From Tragulus kanchil (Eukaryota > Chordata > Mammalia > Artiodactyla > Tragulidae): a stretch of DNA of 64,000 bases. The notes below the pieces were generated by a model that saw only the letters and a program-made list of their open reading frames with translations, was not told the origin of the DNA and did not search any database. Shown one piece after another: positions 10,813-22,620 of the stretch. Where the stretch lies: assembly GCA_022376925.1 (NCBI GenBank), contig JAIOJX010000032.1:97332794-97396793 (forward strand), in the 5' to 3' direction. A program made the translations under genes and the position numbers. Numbering within the stretch: position 1 is the stretch's first letter; every line of letters begins with the position of its first letter.

Positions 10813-11344
10813 CCTTATCCTTGCTTCTTATGGCACCGAGTCCAAAGTAAACCCCACTTCCTAGAACTCTCTCCAAGATCACCTGACTCAGCTCCTAGAA
10901 GTACGCATCCCGTAAGTCCTTTCTGACACCCTCTGTGAAAGACCCCATGGTTCCCTGTGATGTGTACTCTCCCTCATTACAATGGATCCATCAACCAGCA
11001 TTCAACACCAGATTGTTCTGTACTCAAACAGTGGTCTTTGGTGGGAGGGCATGGACACAGGTAATAAACAAGAACATGTAGAACAGTTCCTGGCACAAGG
11101 AAGCAGCATGCCAGCGATGCCACCATCATTACAGGGTAGGTGACCGAGGCAGCCTCGGGGACAAGGAGATCTGAGAGGAAAAATTTCAGGACAGAGGCCA
11201 AGTGGAAAAGAAGTTGTACAGCCAGGTGACTTCACTTTAAGTCACTACGTGCCATTCCAAACAGTAACTCACTTTTTATTTTACACTTCAAAAGAGCCAG
11301 ACACAGAGTTGAGTGTTTGATGTGAAGGATCTCACTTATTCTCT
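10813..11344. other. No recognised feature
   Basis: Overlapping minus-strand frames at 10977-11235 lack domains. A weak MIR-like piece may lie near 11275-11344. Nothing else is supportable. Confidence 0.45.
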
Positions 11345-11470
11345 GAGGTGCCATGGGCAAGTTGCTTAACCTCTCTGAGCCTCAGTTTTTCTGTCTGGGA
11401 TAAATGGGAAAAAATAAAAATACACCTTTGTCGTGAGGCTCCAGTGAGAATGAGTGTGCTATAGTCTAGG
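11345..11470 (+). repeat. MIR SINE
   Basis: 'ggcaagttgcttaacctctc' and 'gagcctcagtttttctgtct' are the conserved MIR core and 3' region, followed by a degraded 'gtgaggctccagtgagaatg'. Confidence 0.88.
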
Positions 11471-12221
11471 TTATGGTCATAAGGCTATCCACTTATCCCA
11501 AATGGTACCTAAGGTTGGCAAAGCACAGAGAGCAAGGCTGATTTAATCTCAGATCCCTGAAATTCCTGCCGTTTTTCACCTTCTTGCAGAAGAGACCTGG
11601 GCTGTCCCTCTAAATTGTGTGCCTCTATAGTGGTGAAAATGCACCTGTCAGGAGCCTCTTTCTTGTTTCAGAGTAAGTTTCAGAGTAAGTCTATTTCCAG
11701 GGAGATGACGAATGATGAAAAGCTTGGCTCCATGTTACTTATTTGAGACTTGGTTTTCCTACTAAATGGGAATAAAGTTCATTCTCCCACCACATATATT
11801 TGTGGTGGGGATCAAAGAAAAAGGTGCATATGGGACGATATATTCAGTCACAAAGAAGACGTCATCTATTCCTCTGGGTCTGCCTCCCACAGAGGGGTCT
11901 CTTACATGGGGACCCAAGTGTCTGCTGCCTGAGAACTGAGCTACTGGCCGTTGGCCAAGGCATTCATTCATGCGCCTCTGGGCATGACTCCTCCTGTAAA
12001 GCCACAGATGTCAGGGGGCTTCATGGAGCCCCCACTCTGGGCTGATATAAAACAGGTTTCTTCCTCTCTTAACAGCTCAAAGCAGAGCAGTGGGGTTAGT
12101 GAGGCAGCTGGACTCCTCAAACCACCCAAGTTTCTTCCAGAAAATTTCTGCACCTTCTGTATTGATTTTTTCAAAAATTAAAAAAAAAATTTAATAGGAA
12201 GTTTTTTTTTAATTTTTAAGT
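11471..12221. other. Mostly single-copy, no gene recognised
   Basis: It contains a 12-bp tandem echo (gtttcagagtaa, about 11667-11690), a MIR-like fragment at about 11738-11780 and an A/T run near 12176-12215. Several short frames overlap at 11750-12181 on both strands, but none has a recognisable domain. Confidence 0.45.
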
Positions 12222-12350
12222 TTTTTGGCTGCACAGTGTAGCTTGGAGGATCTTAGTTCCCTAGTGAGGGATTAATCCCATGCCCCTCAGCCCCCCACCC
12301 CCGCACTAGAAGTATACAGTCTTAACCACTGGACCACCAGGGAAGTCCCC
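12222..12350 (-). mobile_element. tRNA-derived SINE fragment
   Basis: The minus-strand head ends gaccaccagggaagtccc, and the leader side reads ttttttggctgcacagtgta. It is a short element of about 130 bp with an internal C-rich expansion (12287-12303). Confidence 0.85.
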
Positions 12351-12627
12351 TGCACCAGGTTGAGGCTGGGTTACTATCTCATCAGCTTTTTCTCATGCGA
12401 GGAGAAAAAAGAGCCAGTCCTGTATGAGGGGCATTATCTTTAAGGAGGTGATATGGACATTCTATGCATCATTTACCCTCATTCACGTCCCACTTCAAGG
12501 GAGGATACTAGGTGTATTCTTTAGCCTCATGAAAATGTGGCCAGCTTCAGTTTGGGAGTTTTATTGTTCTAAGTTCAAGATTAGAAATACCAGAAGCAAG
12601 AAAAATATCAGGAAAATGAATACAGAC
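12351..12627. other. No recognised feature
   Basis: Single-copy sequence. The 73-codon frame at 12424-12645 has no recognisable features and runs into the MER2. Confidence 0.45.
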
Positions 12628-12935
12628 AGCTCTCAGTACCTGTAAATTTTGTATCCATGGATTCAACCAACCAAGGATAGAAAATATTTGGAAAAAAATT
12701 TTAGGAAGCTCCAAATAGCAGAACTTGAATTTGCTGTGCAGGTAACTATTTACATTGCAATTACATTGTATTTGGTATTATAGGTCAACTAGAGATGATT
12801 TGAAGTATATAAGATGATAGGAGTGGTTATATGCAAGGACTATACATTTTATGTGAGGAAATGGAGCATACAGGGATTTTGATGTCAAAGTGGGTGGTCC
12901 TGGAACCAATCCCTTGCAGATACCAAAGGCCACTG
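12628..12935 (-). mobile_element. MER2-type TcMar-Tigger MITE
   Basis: The ends are imperfect inverted matches: 'tgtatccatggattcaacca' on the left, and 'tggaaccaatcccttgcaga' with 'taccaaaggccactg' on the right. The middle contains 'tagagatgatttgaagtata' and 'gtatttggtattataggtca', which fit MER2. Length is about 310 bp, near the family norm. Confidence 0.82.
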
Positions 12936-13324
12936 GTACAGGTCAATTCACCCATTAGGCCACTGAGTCTGAGCCAGTGTCTGTATTAGGTAAATATCTG
13001 GGTGAAAAGCAGAGAGAGGGTCTAGTAAGTTTCTTGAATTATCCGATGCTAAAGGTCAAATATTTGGAATTATCCCCGTGAATCTTCATTAGACTTTTCG
13101 ATTTCCCTCTGGCTGAAACTGAGAAGAGAGAGGTATGACCCTGTAACTCAGTACATGCACCCACATGCACCCCCACACATAGGTGTATATGTGTGTGTAC
13201 AAATCTATTGAATACATACACAAGCAATATAGATTTACACTTGCATAGATCCTAGTCTTGTACTAGAGGAAGAGAAGTCACACCTAGTTACCTCCCTCTT
13301 TTCCATGGTCCTGTGACCTTGTTG
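12936..13324. other. No gene; short CA/GT-rich patch
   Basis: The region 13150-13230 is enriched in ACATGCACCC-like and GTGTGT motifs (imperfect low complexity). Nothing else is recognised. Confidence 0.45.
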
Positions 13325-13470
13325 AAAAAGGCAATCTTAGGAGCTAGAGATCTAGATTTAAGTGCAACCCATGGCATTGATACAAAGTGTAATTCTGGGC
13401 AAGTTACTCAATCTCCCTTATGTTTCCACATTTGTAAAATGAGTATAGTGTTATCTGTCCTGAAATACTT
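13325..13470 (+). repeat. MIR SINE
   Basis: 'gggcaagttactcaatctcc' and 'catttgtaaaatgagtatag' match the MIR core and 3' region. Confidence 0.85.
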
Positions 13471-13719
13471 TACAGTTAATTAAAATGTCATACTTATTTA
13501 TTTGACATAATACTTTAGGTATAGGTGATTCATAGGAAGCTTTAATAGTTAATTTATTATTATTAGCCTGTTGAGGCCTAGTACAGGTTAATGGCAGACC
13601 AGGAATTTCCCATTTCTCTCCTTAATATAAAGTAAGATCCTTTTTAACTTGTTCTTCTCTTAGGTACGCATTTCTTTTTAAAAATTGGTTAAGTCCTTTT
13701 TTAAAGGTGCATTGTTTAT

Positions 13720-14480
13720 TAAAATAAACATACATACAGAAAATGCATAAATTGTAAGTGTATAGCTCACTGAGTTTTCCAAATGGAGATTCTGCCCCAT
13801 GTTACTTCATTCAAACCAAGAACCAGAACATCACCAGCAGCTCCCTTACAACCGTCTCTGAAAGTACCTACTACTTTACACTATGGGCTTCCCTGGTGGC
13901 TCAGTGGTAAAGAATCCGCCTGCCAGTGCAGGAGATGCAAGAGAAGTGGGTTTGATTCCTGGGTCAGGAAGATCCTCTGGAGGAGGAAACGGCAACCCAC
14001 TCCAGGTGTTGCCTGGGAAATCCCATAGACAGGGGAGCCTGGCCCCTGGGGTCTCAGATAGAGTCAGACCTGATTTAGTGACTAAACAGTAACAAACAAC
14101 GGAACAATTTTATATTACAGATTCATTTTGTATTTTTATATCTTACACAAATGGAATCACAAATAGATATTCTTATGTCTGATTCTTTTAAACTCTGCAC
14201 AGTGCTGGAGACATGCATTCATATTGTTGTGTGTAGTTGTGGCTTGCTTGATCTCTCTTATTTCTGCACAGTGTCCCCTGGATATAGTTCAATTCACTGA
14301 TCCATTCTTCTGTTGGTGGACATCTGAGTGATTCCTGAGTTTGGACTGTTATCAATAATGCTGCTATAATCCTTACATGTGTCTTTAGTTCATGCATTTC
14401 TATTGAGTAAATATCTGTGAGTGGAATTTCTAACTATTAGGATTTGTACATGCTAACCTTTTGTGGATACTGTCATGCAG
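13720..14480 (-). mobile_element. Old L1 3' region with Bov-tA inserted
   Basis: L1-type 3' sequence flanks a SINE. On the left are 'gtgtatagctcactgagttt' and 'accagaacatcaccagcagc'; on the right are 'cacaaatggaatcacaaata', 'atccattcttctgttggtgg' and 'tcaataatgctgctataatc'. The ORF2 coding part is absent. The same arrangement is seen at 14842-15603. Confidence 0.82.
13885..14097 (+). mobile_element. Bov-tA SINE, complete
   Basis: The head is ggcttccctggtggctcagt. A B-box-like 'gggtttgattcctgg' and the Bov-A body (cctctggaggaggaaacggc, gtctcagatagagtcagacc) follow. It is inserted in the old L1, so it is younger. Confidence 0.93.
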
Positions 14481-14841
14481 TTTTGCAAAAGAGTAAAAAG
14501 AAGAAGTATCACCTGCTTTTAATTGGTGGGAACTCAAGAAGTTTTGATGGTTCTGTCTGTTCACAGTCTCTCTCTCATTGCATTTGTACTTCCTGGAGCC
14601 TAGGACTTGTACTCCTACTCTTTGAGTATAAGGAATCAATAGCACTTGGGTAACACAATGTACTAGTTATATATTACTACACAAAAAAGATCCTCCAAAT
14701 AAGTAGCCTAAATAAAAAATACATATTTATTATGTCTCATGATTTATGTGGGAGTGATCTGGCTTTTGGTTCCAACATTAAGACTCAAATGAGATTGAAT
14801 CAGATTGTCTGGAAAAAAAGATCTGAGGATGCAATGTTTAT

Positions 14842-15603
14842 TAAAATAAACATACATACAGAAAATGCATAAATTGTAAGTGTATAGCTCACTGAGTTTT
14901 CCAAATGGAGATTCTGCCCCATGTTACTTCATTCAAACCAAGAACCAGAACATCACCAGCAGCTCCCTTACAACCGTCTCTGAAAGTACCTACTACTTTA
15001 CACTATGGGCTTCCCTGGTGGCTCAGTGGTAAAGAATCCGCCTGCCAGTGCAGGAGATGCAAGAGAAGTGGGTTTGATTCCTGGGTCAGGAAGATCCTCT
15101 GGAGGAGGAAACGGCAACCCACTCCAGGTGTTGCCTGGGAAATCCCATAGACAGGGGAGCCTGGCCCCTGGGGTCTCAGATAGAGTCAGACCTGATTTAG
15201 TGACTAAACAGTAACAAACAACGGAACAATTTTATATTACAGATTCATTTTGTATTTTTATATCTTACACAAATGGAATCACAAATAGATATTCTTATGT
15301 CTGATTCTTTTTAAACTCTGCACAGTGCTGGAGACATGCATTCATATTGTTGTGTGTAGTTGTGGCTTGCTTGATCTCTCTTATTTCTGCACAGTGTCCC
15401 CTGGATATAGTTCAATTCACTGATCCATTCTTCTGTTGGTGGACATCTGAGTGATTCCTGAGTTTGGACTGTTATCAATAATGCTGCTATAATCCTTACA
15501 TGTGTCTTTAGTTCATGCATTTCTATTGAGTAAATATCTGTGAGTGGAATTTCTAACTATTAGGATTTGTACATGCTAACCTTTTGTGGATACTGTCATG
15601 CAG
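14842..15603 (-). mobile_element. Old L1 3' region, duplicate copy
   Basis: Same element as 13720-14480, in copy B of duplication 4. Confidence 0.82.
15007..15219 (+). mobile_element. Bov-tA SINE, duplicate copy
   Basis: Base-for-base counterpart of the SINE at 13885-14097. It is not an independent insertion. Confidence 0.93.
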
Positions 15604-15939
15604 TTTTGCAAAAGAGTAAAAAGAAGAAGTATCACCTGCTTTTAATTGGTGGGAACTCAAGAAGTTTTGATGGTTCTGTCTGTTCACAGTCTCTCTCTCA
15701 TTGCATTTGTACTTCCTGGAGCCTAGGACTTGTACTCCTACTCTTTGAGTATAAGGAATCAATAGCACTTGGGTAACACAATGTACTAGTTATATATTAC
15801 TACACAAAAAAGATCCTCCAAATAAGTAGCCTAAATAAAAAATACATATTTATTATGTCTCATGATTTATGTGGGGAGTGATCTGGCTTTTGGTTCCAAC
15901 ATTAAGACTCAAATGAGATTGAATCAGATGTTGGTCTGG

Positions 15940-17934
15940 GATAAATAAAGTCATCTTAAGAGTTGATTGGGATTAGATGATCCACTCTCAAGGTGGTTCT
16001 CTCATATATAACTGGAAATTGGTACTGACTGTGGACAGAAAGCCACAGTTTTGCTCCACATGAGTCTATCCACAGTGCTGCCTGAATGTCCTTACAATAC
16101 GGTGACTGGAATATGCAATATGAGCAATCCCAGATCCCAAGGCAGAGGCAGCAATGTGTTTTATGACCTCTTCTTGGACATCATATACAGTCACTTTCTC
16201 ATTATTTTATTGGTCACCAAAGTAAGACATCCTTATTCAACATGAGAGAGCATGAAAAATCATAAAGGGAGGATCATTCAGGACCATTTTGGAGGATGGT
16301 CATTATATCATTAAGTCCTTCTTGCCACCAAGTAAAGACTCTTTTCTGTAATAATTGGAGCCCTAAGTAATTCATACAGACAGCAGGTAAAGTTTGATGG
16401 ACAGAGAGAAGAAAGAAAAATACATAGAACAAGTCAAGCTCAAGGAGAAAAACAGGTCTGAATATAGCAGCCAAGAGGCATCTTTAGCATTTTGAGTGTT
16501 TGAGTAGGAGTGAATGAATAAATAATGTGTGGGTTTAAGTGTAGGCTGTGGGATGAGAGACAGTATTTAGGGACCAGAAATGTCTTTCTTTGTTTACTAA
16601 TTAGATCATGGCTTTGGACCATGAAGACTCAACCCTGGATTTGCTTATATAAAAATAGTAGCCCAAACTGAGTATTCTCAGCTTTTCTCACAGGCTATTC
16701 AATTTACCATCCATCCATAACATATCCATATATTATCAAGCATACAGTAAATACCAGGTTCTATCCATGAGGACAAGGAAGGGAGGGAGTACAGAAATGA
16801 ACAAATGCAAAACCTGACATGGGTGATGATGAAGAGGCAACTAACGGTTCCTGTTTACCTACTGTGTTCCAACACTTTCACATGCATCATCTTAAATAAG
16901 TCTCATAACTACTTTAGATGTTGGGCATAATGGTTCCTACTGGGAAAATGGATAAACTGAGACTTGAAAATTTAACTTATTTACTCAGAGATGAAGCTGA
17001 AAAGTGGTGAAACTGAATCCCCTGCAAATACAAAGTAGAAAATGATTAAATAAGAAAGGAAAGTACACATAGAATGCAATGGCAGCTCAGAGAATGAAGT
17101 TCTTTGGCCTGTGAGAAAAGACTTAATGGAAGAAGTGGAATTTCAGCTGGAACCTGATGGATGAGGAAGAGATGATGGGAAAAGGCCACATGTAAGGAAT
17201 AAAGAATAACTAAAACAAAGGCACGAAGGCAGGAATGAATGTTAATAATGATGACACACACGGAGATGCACAGAGACATGCACATATAATATGGCTAGAG
17301 AAATGTGCATGAAGGAGAGAACCAGCTGTACAGGTGAACAATGTGTATATGGGCCACATAGATACCAGCCAGATACCAGATCTCATTATTCATGAATGCA
17401 GCATGAATTCAGAGATGGCTAGATCATCATTTGTACAGAGTGTGAACTCCTTTCAGATGGTGTGGATAACAACTTTTTCAAGGGTATTAATAATTAAATT
17501 GGGAATACACCTGGACATGCAGTAAAAAAAAAAAAAATGTAGATTAGCAAACCACGTAAGAATATACAAATTACTGAATAAAGAATGAGAAATGTCATTG
17601 TTCCATATCCATCACATATTGATGATGAGGTCTGTTGCTAATTAATGGTAAGAGTAGAATGTCTAGAAATGATAGCAGTCCCTGAGCCTGGTTAAATACC
17701 AGAGAAATCTAAGAATCTCAGAGCTGGGAGTCACCTGAAGCATTAGTTACTCTAACGTTGCAGTTTACATGTGAGAAAACCAAGACCAGGAAGTAGGAGT
17801 GACTTTTTCTTCTAGAGCAGAGCTCCTTTAATGCACTCAGTCTTGTGAGGAGAACAGACATAATCCCTGACCTGGGTAAAGCTATGAGAGTGGAGAGTAC
17901 TGCTAAAATCACTAGGTATAAAACGTGTTAGTAA
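15940..17934. other. Old-repeat and single-copy stretch without a gene
   Basis: An old interspersed repeat of uncertain family seems to run from about 15790 to 16330. L2-like sequence is visible at 16740-16820 and 17100-17245 (for example 'caaaggcacgaaggcaggaa'). MIR-like reversed sequence lies at 16855-16995 and 17755-17800. An A13 run sits at 17523-17537. No exon was found. Confidence 0.5.
17100..17245 (+). repeat. L2 LINE fragment
   Basis: 'ggaatttcagctggaacctg', 'atggatgaggaagagatgat' and 'aaggcacgaaggcaggaatg' follow the order of the L2 3' region. Confidence 0.65.
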
Positions 17935-18362
17935 TTGAACTGTCTTCCATAAATACATAATCTGACATTCTGACCTCCAAAACTTCAGAATACAGCCTTA
18001 TTTGAGAACAAAGTGAGTGCAGATGAAATTAATTAAGATGAACTCAGAGTAGAGTGGGCCCTGGGTCCAATATGACTAGGGTCCTTGTAAAAGAGGGAGT
18101 TCAGATGTGCAGAAAGCCAGGTGAACATGGAGACAGAGATTGGAGTAGTGTATCTACTAAGCAAGAACGCCTCAAATTTCCATCAAGCTCCTAAGAGTGA
18201 AGAAAGAAGCATGGAACAGAAGTTCTCTCACAGCCCTTAGTAGGAACTAATCTTGTGACACCTTGTTACTACTCTAGCCTTTCTAGAACTGTCCTTTCTG
18301 TTGTTTAAGCCATCTACTTTGCATTGTTTTGTTATGGCAGCTCTAGGAAACTAATATAATCA
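17935..18362 (+). mobile_element. MaLR LTR (MLT1/MST-like), solo
   Basis: Characteristic pieces are in order: 'gatgaaattaattaagatga', 'gtgggccctgggtccaatat', 'gactagggtccttgtaaaag', 'ttctgttgtttaagccatct' and 'gttatggcagctctaggaaa'. No internal retroviral sequence is attached, so it is a solo LTR. Subfamily uncertain. Confidence 0.75.
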
Positions 18363-18400
18363 CTAGAAGAAAGAAAAGTTATGTGGCAATGAGTGGAGAG

Positions 18401-18692
18401 GGCTTCCCTGGTGGCTTAGTGGTAAAAAATATGCCTGCCAAGGCAGAAGACATGGGTTCAGTCCCTGATCCTGGAAGATCCCACATACTGTGGAACAACT
18501 GAGCCTGTGCACCACAGCTATTGAGCCTGCATTCAAGAACCCGGGATCTGCAACTACTCAGTCCATGAGCTGCAACTATTGAAGCCTGAGCACCTAGAAG
18601 CTATGCTCCCCAACAAGAGAAGCCACTACAGTGAGAAGCCCCTGCATGCAACTAGAAAGTAGCCCCCACTCTTCATAACTAGAGAAAAATAC
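18401..18692 (+). mobile_element. CHR-type SINE, near full length
   Basis: The head is ggcttccctggtggcttagt, with a B-box-like 'gggttcagtccctgatcc' at about 18455. Repeated 'gcaactattgaagcctgag' modules follow, then 'caagagaagccactacagtg' and 'gtagcccccactcttcataa'. Its 3' third (18622-18692) is also found at 19728-19798, because duplication 5 starts inside the SINE. Confidence 0.9.
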
Positions 18693-20836
18693 ACAAGCAC
18701 AGATTCTCTTTGCCTTTGAGAAGCCCAAAGTATGATCTAGATAGGCTGAAAGCAGAAGTAACTGTTATGGGGTCCCAAAGGAATGACATAGGCAAAGATT
18801 TGGATGCAGAAGGTGACATCTGAGCCAGGATTTTAATGATGGGTTTATTTGCTCGCTCCTTACTTAATGGAGCTAATTATTTCTATCATTGGAAAGAGCT
18901 TCCTAAAATCTCCCTGGTCTGGATAGCCATCAAAGAGGCAAAAATCACAGACTTGCTAAGTTCATTCTAGCATTTCAAAAAACAGCCTCAACAATGTACT
19001 CCAGTTGTCTTGATCTCCTGCCCCAGTTGGCCTGCCATTTGTAGAAGAAACAGCAACACGGATGCTGACCTCTGGCTGCTCAGGCCCAAATCCCCTTGGA
19101 GCTTCAGGCTCGTGTAAGAACTGACTCCAGAAAGCCACCCTGGTGGGGGGTCTTCCATCCTGGCTGCCCAGGCCTCTCTGTAGGGCTGAAAAGTCAGATG
19201 GTGTTATTTATATAAAAATAACAACAAAAATAACTCTTTCTTTCAAAATACCCCATGCACGGGAAGCTAAGCCTTCAGCAGGTCATTTAATATGTTGACG
19301 TTTTAAAGATCTGTGCTCCCAGACCCTGAAACAGGAGCCAGGTCTGCTGGCCTCAGCCTTGAGATCTCTTGGCTCTCTCAATACTAAGGACCCCTAGGCT
19401 CTCAAATTTGAGCTCCCAGCAGCCACTGCTCTGCGTAATGCTGCTAAGAGCAGAGCCAATTGCACCTGGAGTCACATCTGCCTCTGTGGAATGATGTCAG
19501 GCATGCTGAGGGGAAGTCAAGGGGCGTCTCTTGACTCTAATTGCCTCCCCACTGGTCAGCCACGCTCCCTGAAATTCCATTAAGATGATGGAACCTATTC
19601 TGTTAGGCTTATGAGGGAGAACAATGGATGGGAGAGGATTTGCATGCAAGCCAGAAATCTCTGCTTGGCTGATAACATTGGATTGGCTTTGGGCAGGACA
19701 TGCATGGTCATTTGCCCAGGCCCTGTGGCCACTACAGTGAGAAGCCCCTGCATGCAACTAGAAAGTAGCCCCCACTCTTCATAACTAGAGAAAAATACAC
19801 AAGCACAGATTCTCTTTGCCTTTGAGAAGCCCAAAGTATGATCTAGATAGGCTGAAAGCAGAAGTAACTGTTATGGGGTCCCAAAGGAATGACATAGGCA
19901 AAGATTTGGATGCAGAAGGTGACATCTGAGCCAGGATTTTAATGATGGGTTTATTTGCTCGCTCCTTACTTAATGGAGCTAATTATTTCTATCATTGGAA
20001 AGAGCTTCCTAAAATCTCCCTGGTCTGGATAGCCATCAAAGAGGCAAAAATCACAGACTTGCTAAGTTCATTCTAGCATTTCAAAAAACAGCCTCAACAA
20101 TGTACTCCAGTTGTCTTGATCTCCTGCCCCAGTTGGCCTGCCATTTGTAGAAGAAACAGCAACACGGATGCTGACCTCTGGCTGCTCAGGCCCAAATCCC
20201 CTTGGAGCTTCAGGCTCGTGTAAGAACTGACTCCAGAAAGCCACCCTGGTGGGGGGTCTTCCATCCTGGCTGCCCAGGCCTCTCTGTAGGGCTGAAAAGT
20301 CAGATGGTGTTATTTATATAAAAATAACAACAAAAATAACTCTTTCTTTCAAAATACCCCATGCACGGGAAGCTAAGCCTTCAGCAGGTCATTTAATATG
20401 TTGACGTTTTAAAGATCTGTGCTCCCAGACCCTGAAACAGGAGCCAGGTCTGCTGGCCTCAGCCTTGAGATCTCTTGGCTCTCTCAATACTAAGGACCCC
20501 TAGGCTCTCAAATTTGAGCTCCCAGCAGCCACTGCTCTGCGTAATGCTGCTAAGAGCAGAGCCAATTGCACCTGGAGTCACATCTGCCTCTGTGGAATGA
20601 TGTCAGGCATGCTGAGGGGAAGGCAAGGGGCGTCTCTTGACTCTAATTGCCTCCCCACTGGTCAGCCACGCTCCCTGAAATTCCATTAAGATGATGGAAC
20701 CTATTCTGTTAGGCTTATGAGGGAGAACAATGGATGGGAGAGGATTTGCATGCAAGCCAGAAATCTCTGCTTGGCTGATAACATTGGATTGGCTTTGGGC
20801 AGGACATGCATGGTCATTTGCCCAGGCCCTGTGGCC
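18622..20836. repeat. Tandem direct duplication 5 (offset 1106 bp)
   Basis: Copy A is 18622-19730 and copy B 19728-20836, joined over only gcc. The copies are near-identical; one difference is gaagtcaagg/gaaggcaagg at about 19515/20621. A SINE tail opens each copy. The right part overlaps duplication 6. Apart from the SINE tail, the unit contains no recognisable gene. Confidence 0.95.
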
Positions 20837-21270
20837 CCTTACAGTATTGCATTAGGTCTATTCACTGTGGTTTTTACCTGCCTGGCCTCTGCAAGCATTT
20901 TTTCTTATAAATCTTGCTCTACTCCTTCATGGAAGGACCACCACCTGGATGGAAATACATCAAAACCTCTCCAGTTTTGTGCCTTTTTTCATCAAGCTTC
21001 CATCTAAATTCCTGTCCCCGAGTGCCTCATTTTCAACTAATTCATCATCTTTGCCCACAAAACAATTCCTCAAAAGGTTCTCTTTACCCAGTTTCCCAAG
21101 TCAGAAAACTGGAAAGCATCCTTAACCCTTGTGTTTCTAGCATATCAAATCAATCACTAAGATTTACTAACATTATTTCCTAAAAGTCTCTTATAACTGT
21201 TCCAGCCTCTTCATTCTAATAATATTCTAATTCAGGATTGCATTATCTATTGCTTCAACTAGTATAACAG

Positions 21271-21376
21271 AGAATTCCCTGGTGGTCTAGTGGTTAGGAC
21301 ATGGCACTTTGACTGCAATGGCCCAGGTTCAATCCCTGGTCTGGAAACTAAGATCACACAAACCACATGGCCAAAA
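21271..21376 (+). mobile_element. tRNA-Glu-like SINE head (tRNA pseudogene-like)
   Basis: The 70 bp from ttccctggtggtctagtggt onward align closely with tRNA-Glu, including an A-box (tggtctagtgg) and a B-box (ggttcaatccc). By alignment to tRNA-Glu, the anticodon position reads TTG rather than CTC or TTC. The element continues to 'acatggccaaaacc', so it is a short SINE, not a functional tRNA gene. Confidence 0.85.
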
Positions 21377-21485
21377 CCAACAAACTAGTACAACAGTTTC
21401 CAGAAGGCTTGCTACCAGATCATTCCCACCCAGTCCATTCTCCACTGAGGAGCCAAAGTGTCTTTAAAAATATGAATCTGTATGC

Positions 21486-21818
21486 GAAAAACTAGGAATA
21501 AAGGGAACGACCTTAACATAATAAAGACCATGTGTGAAAAAACTACAGCTAACGTCATACTTAATGGTGGAAGACTAAACGCTTTTCCTCTAAAAGCAGA
21601 CCAGGCAAGAATGCCTGGTTTTGCCACTTGCATTCAACATAATAGTGAAAGTCCTAGCCAGAGTAATTAGGCAATAAAAATAAAAGGCATCAAAACTGGA
21701 AAGGAAAATGTAAAATCATTTTTGTTCACACATGGCATGACCTTATATGAATAAAATTTAAAGATTTTACAAAAATTGTTAGAACTAATAAATCAGCAAA
21801 ATTGCAAAAGTCAAAATC
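21486..21818 (+). pseudogene. Old L1 ORF2 fragment, truncated by duplication junction
   Basis: This is the start of the L1 relic that continues fully at 22621-23812. It carries the 'tacttaatggtggaagacta' and 'caacataatagtgaaagtcc' segments of the reverse-transcriptase region. It stops at the junction at 21818. Confidence 0.82.
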
Positions 21819-22405
21819 CATTAAGATGATGGAACCTATTCTGTTAGGCTGATGAGGGAGAACAAGGGATGGGAGAGGATTTGCATGCAAGCCAGAAATC
21901 TCTGCTTGGCTGATAACATTGGATTGGCTTTGGGCAGGACATGCATGGTCATTTGCCCAGGCCCTGTGGCCCCTTACAGTATTGCATTAGGTCTATTCAC
22001 TGTGGTTTTTACCTGCCTGGCCTCTGCAAGCATTTTTTCTTATAAATCTTGCTCTACTCCTTCATGGAAGGACCACCACCTGGATGGAAATACATCAAAA
22101 CCTCTCCAGTTTTGTGCCTTTTTTCATCAAGCTTCCATCTAAATTCCTGTCCCCGAGTGCCTCATTTTCAACTAATTCATCATCTTTGCCCACAAAACAA
22201 TTCCTCAAAAGGTTCTCTTTACCCAGTTTCCCAAGTCAGAAAACTGGAAAGCATCCTTAACCCTTGTGTTTCTAGCATATCAAATCAATCACTAAGATTT
22301 ACTAACATTATTTCCTAAAAGTCTCTTATAACTGTTCCAGCCTCTTCATTCTAATAATATTCTAATTCAGGATTGCATTATCTATTGCTTCAACTAGTAT
22401 AACAG

Positions 22406-22511
22406 AGAATTCCCTGGTGGTCTAGTGGTTAGGACATGGCACTTTGACTGCAATGGCCCAGGTTCAATCCCTGGTCTGGAAACTAAGATCACACAAACCA
22501 CATGGCCAAAA
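22406..22511 (+). mobile_element. tRNA-Glu-like SINE head, duplicate copy
   Basis: Same element as 21271-21376, in copy B of duplication 6. Confidence 0.85.
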
Positions 22512-22620
22512 CCAACAAACTAGTACAACAGTTTCCAGAAGGCTTGCTACCAGATCATTCCCACCCAGTCCATTCTCCACTGAGGAGCCAAAGTGTCTTT
22601 AAAAATATGAATCTGTATGC

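Larger units (their letters stand above)
13713..15939. repeat. Tandem direct duplication 4 (offset 1122 bp)
   Basis: Copy A is about 13713-14812 and copy B about 14835-15939. Between them lies a 22-base filler (aaaaaaagatctgaggatgc plus aa). The end of copy A is degraded relative to the end of B (compare 14800-14812 with 15924-15939). The interiors are nearly identical, with single-base run changes (tttt/ttttt at 14187/15309, gggg/ggg near 15872). Both contain an L1 3' end split by a Bov-tA. Confidence 0.95.

Noticed and set aside
21271..21345. Functional tRNA gene
   Set aside because: It continues without a Pol III terminator into SINE sequence, the anticodon region has changed from Glu, and many relatives of it are SINE heads in this window.
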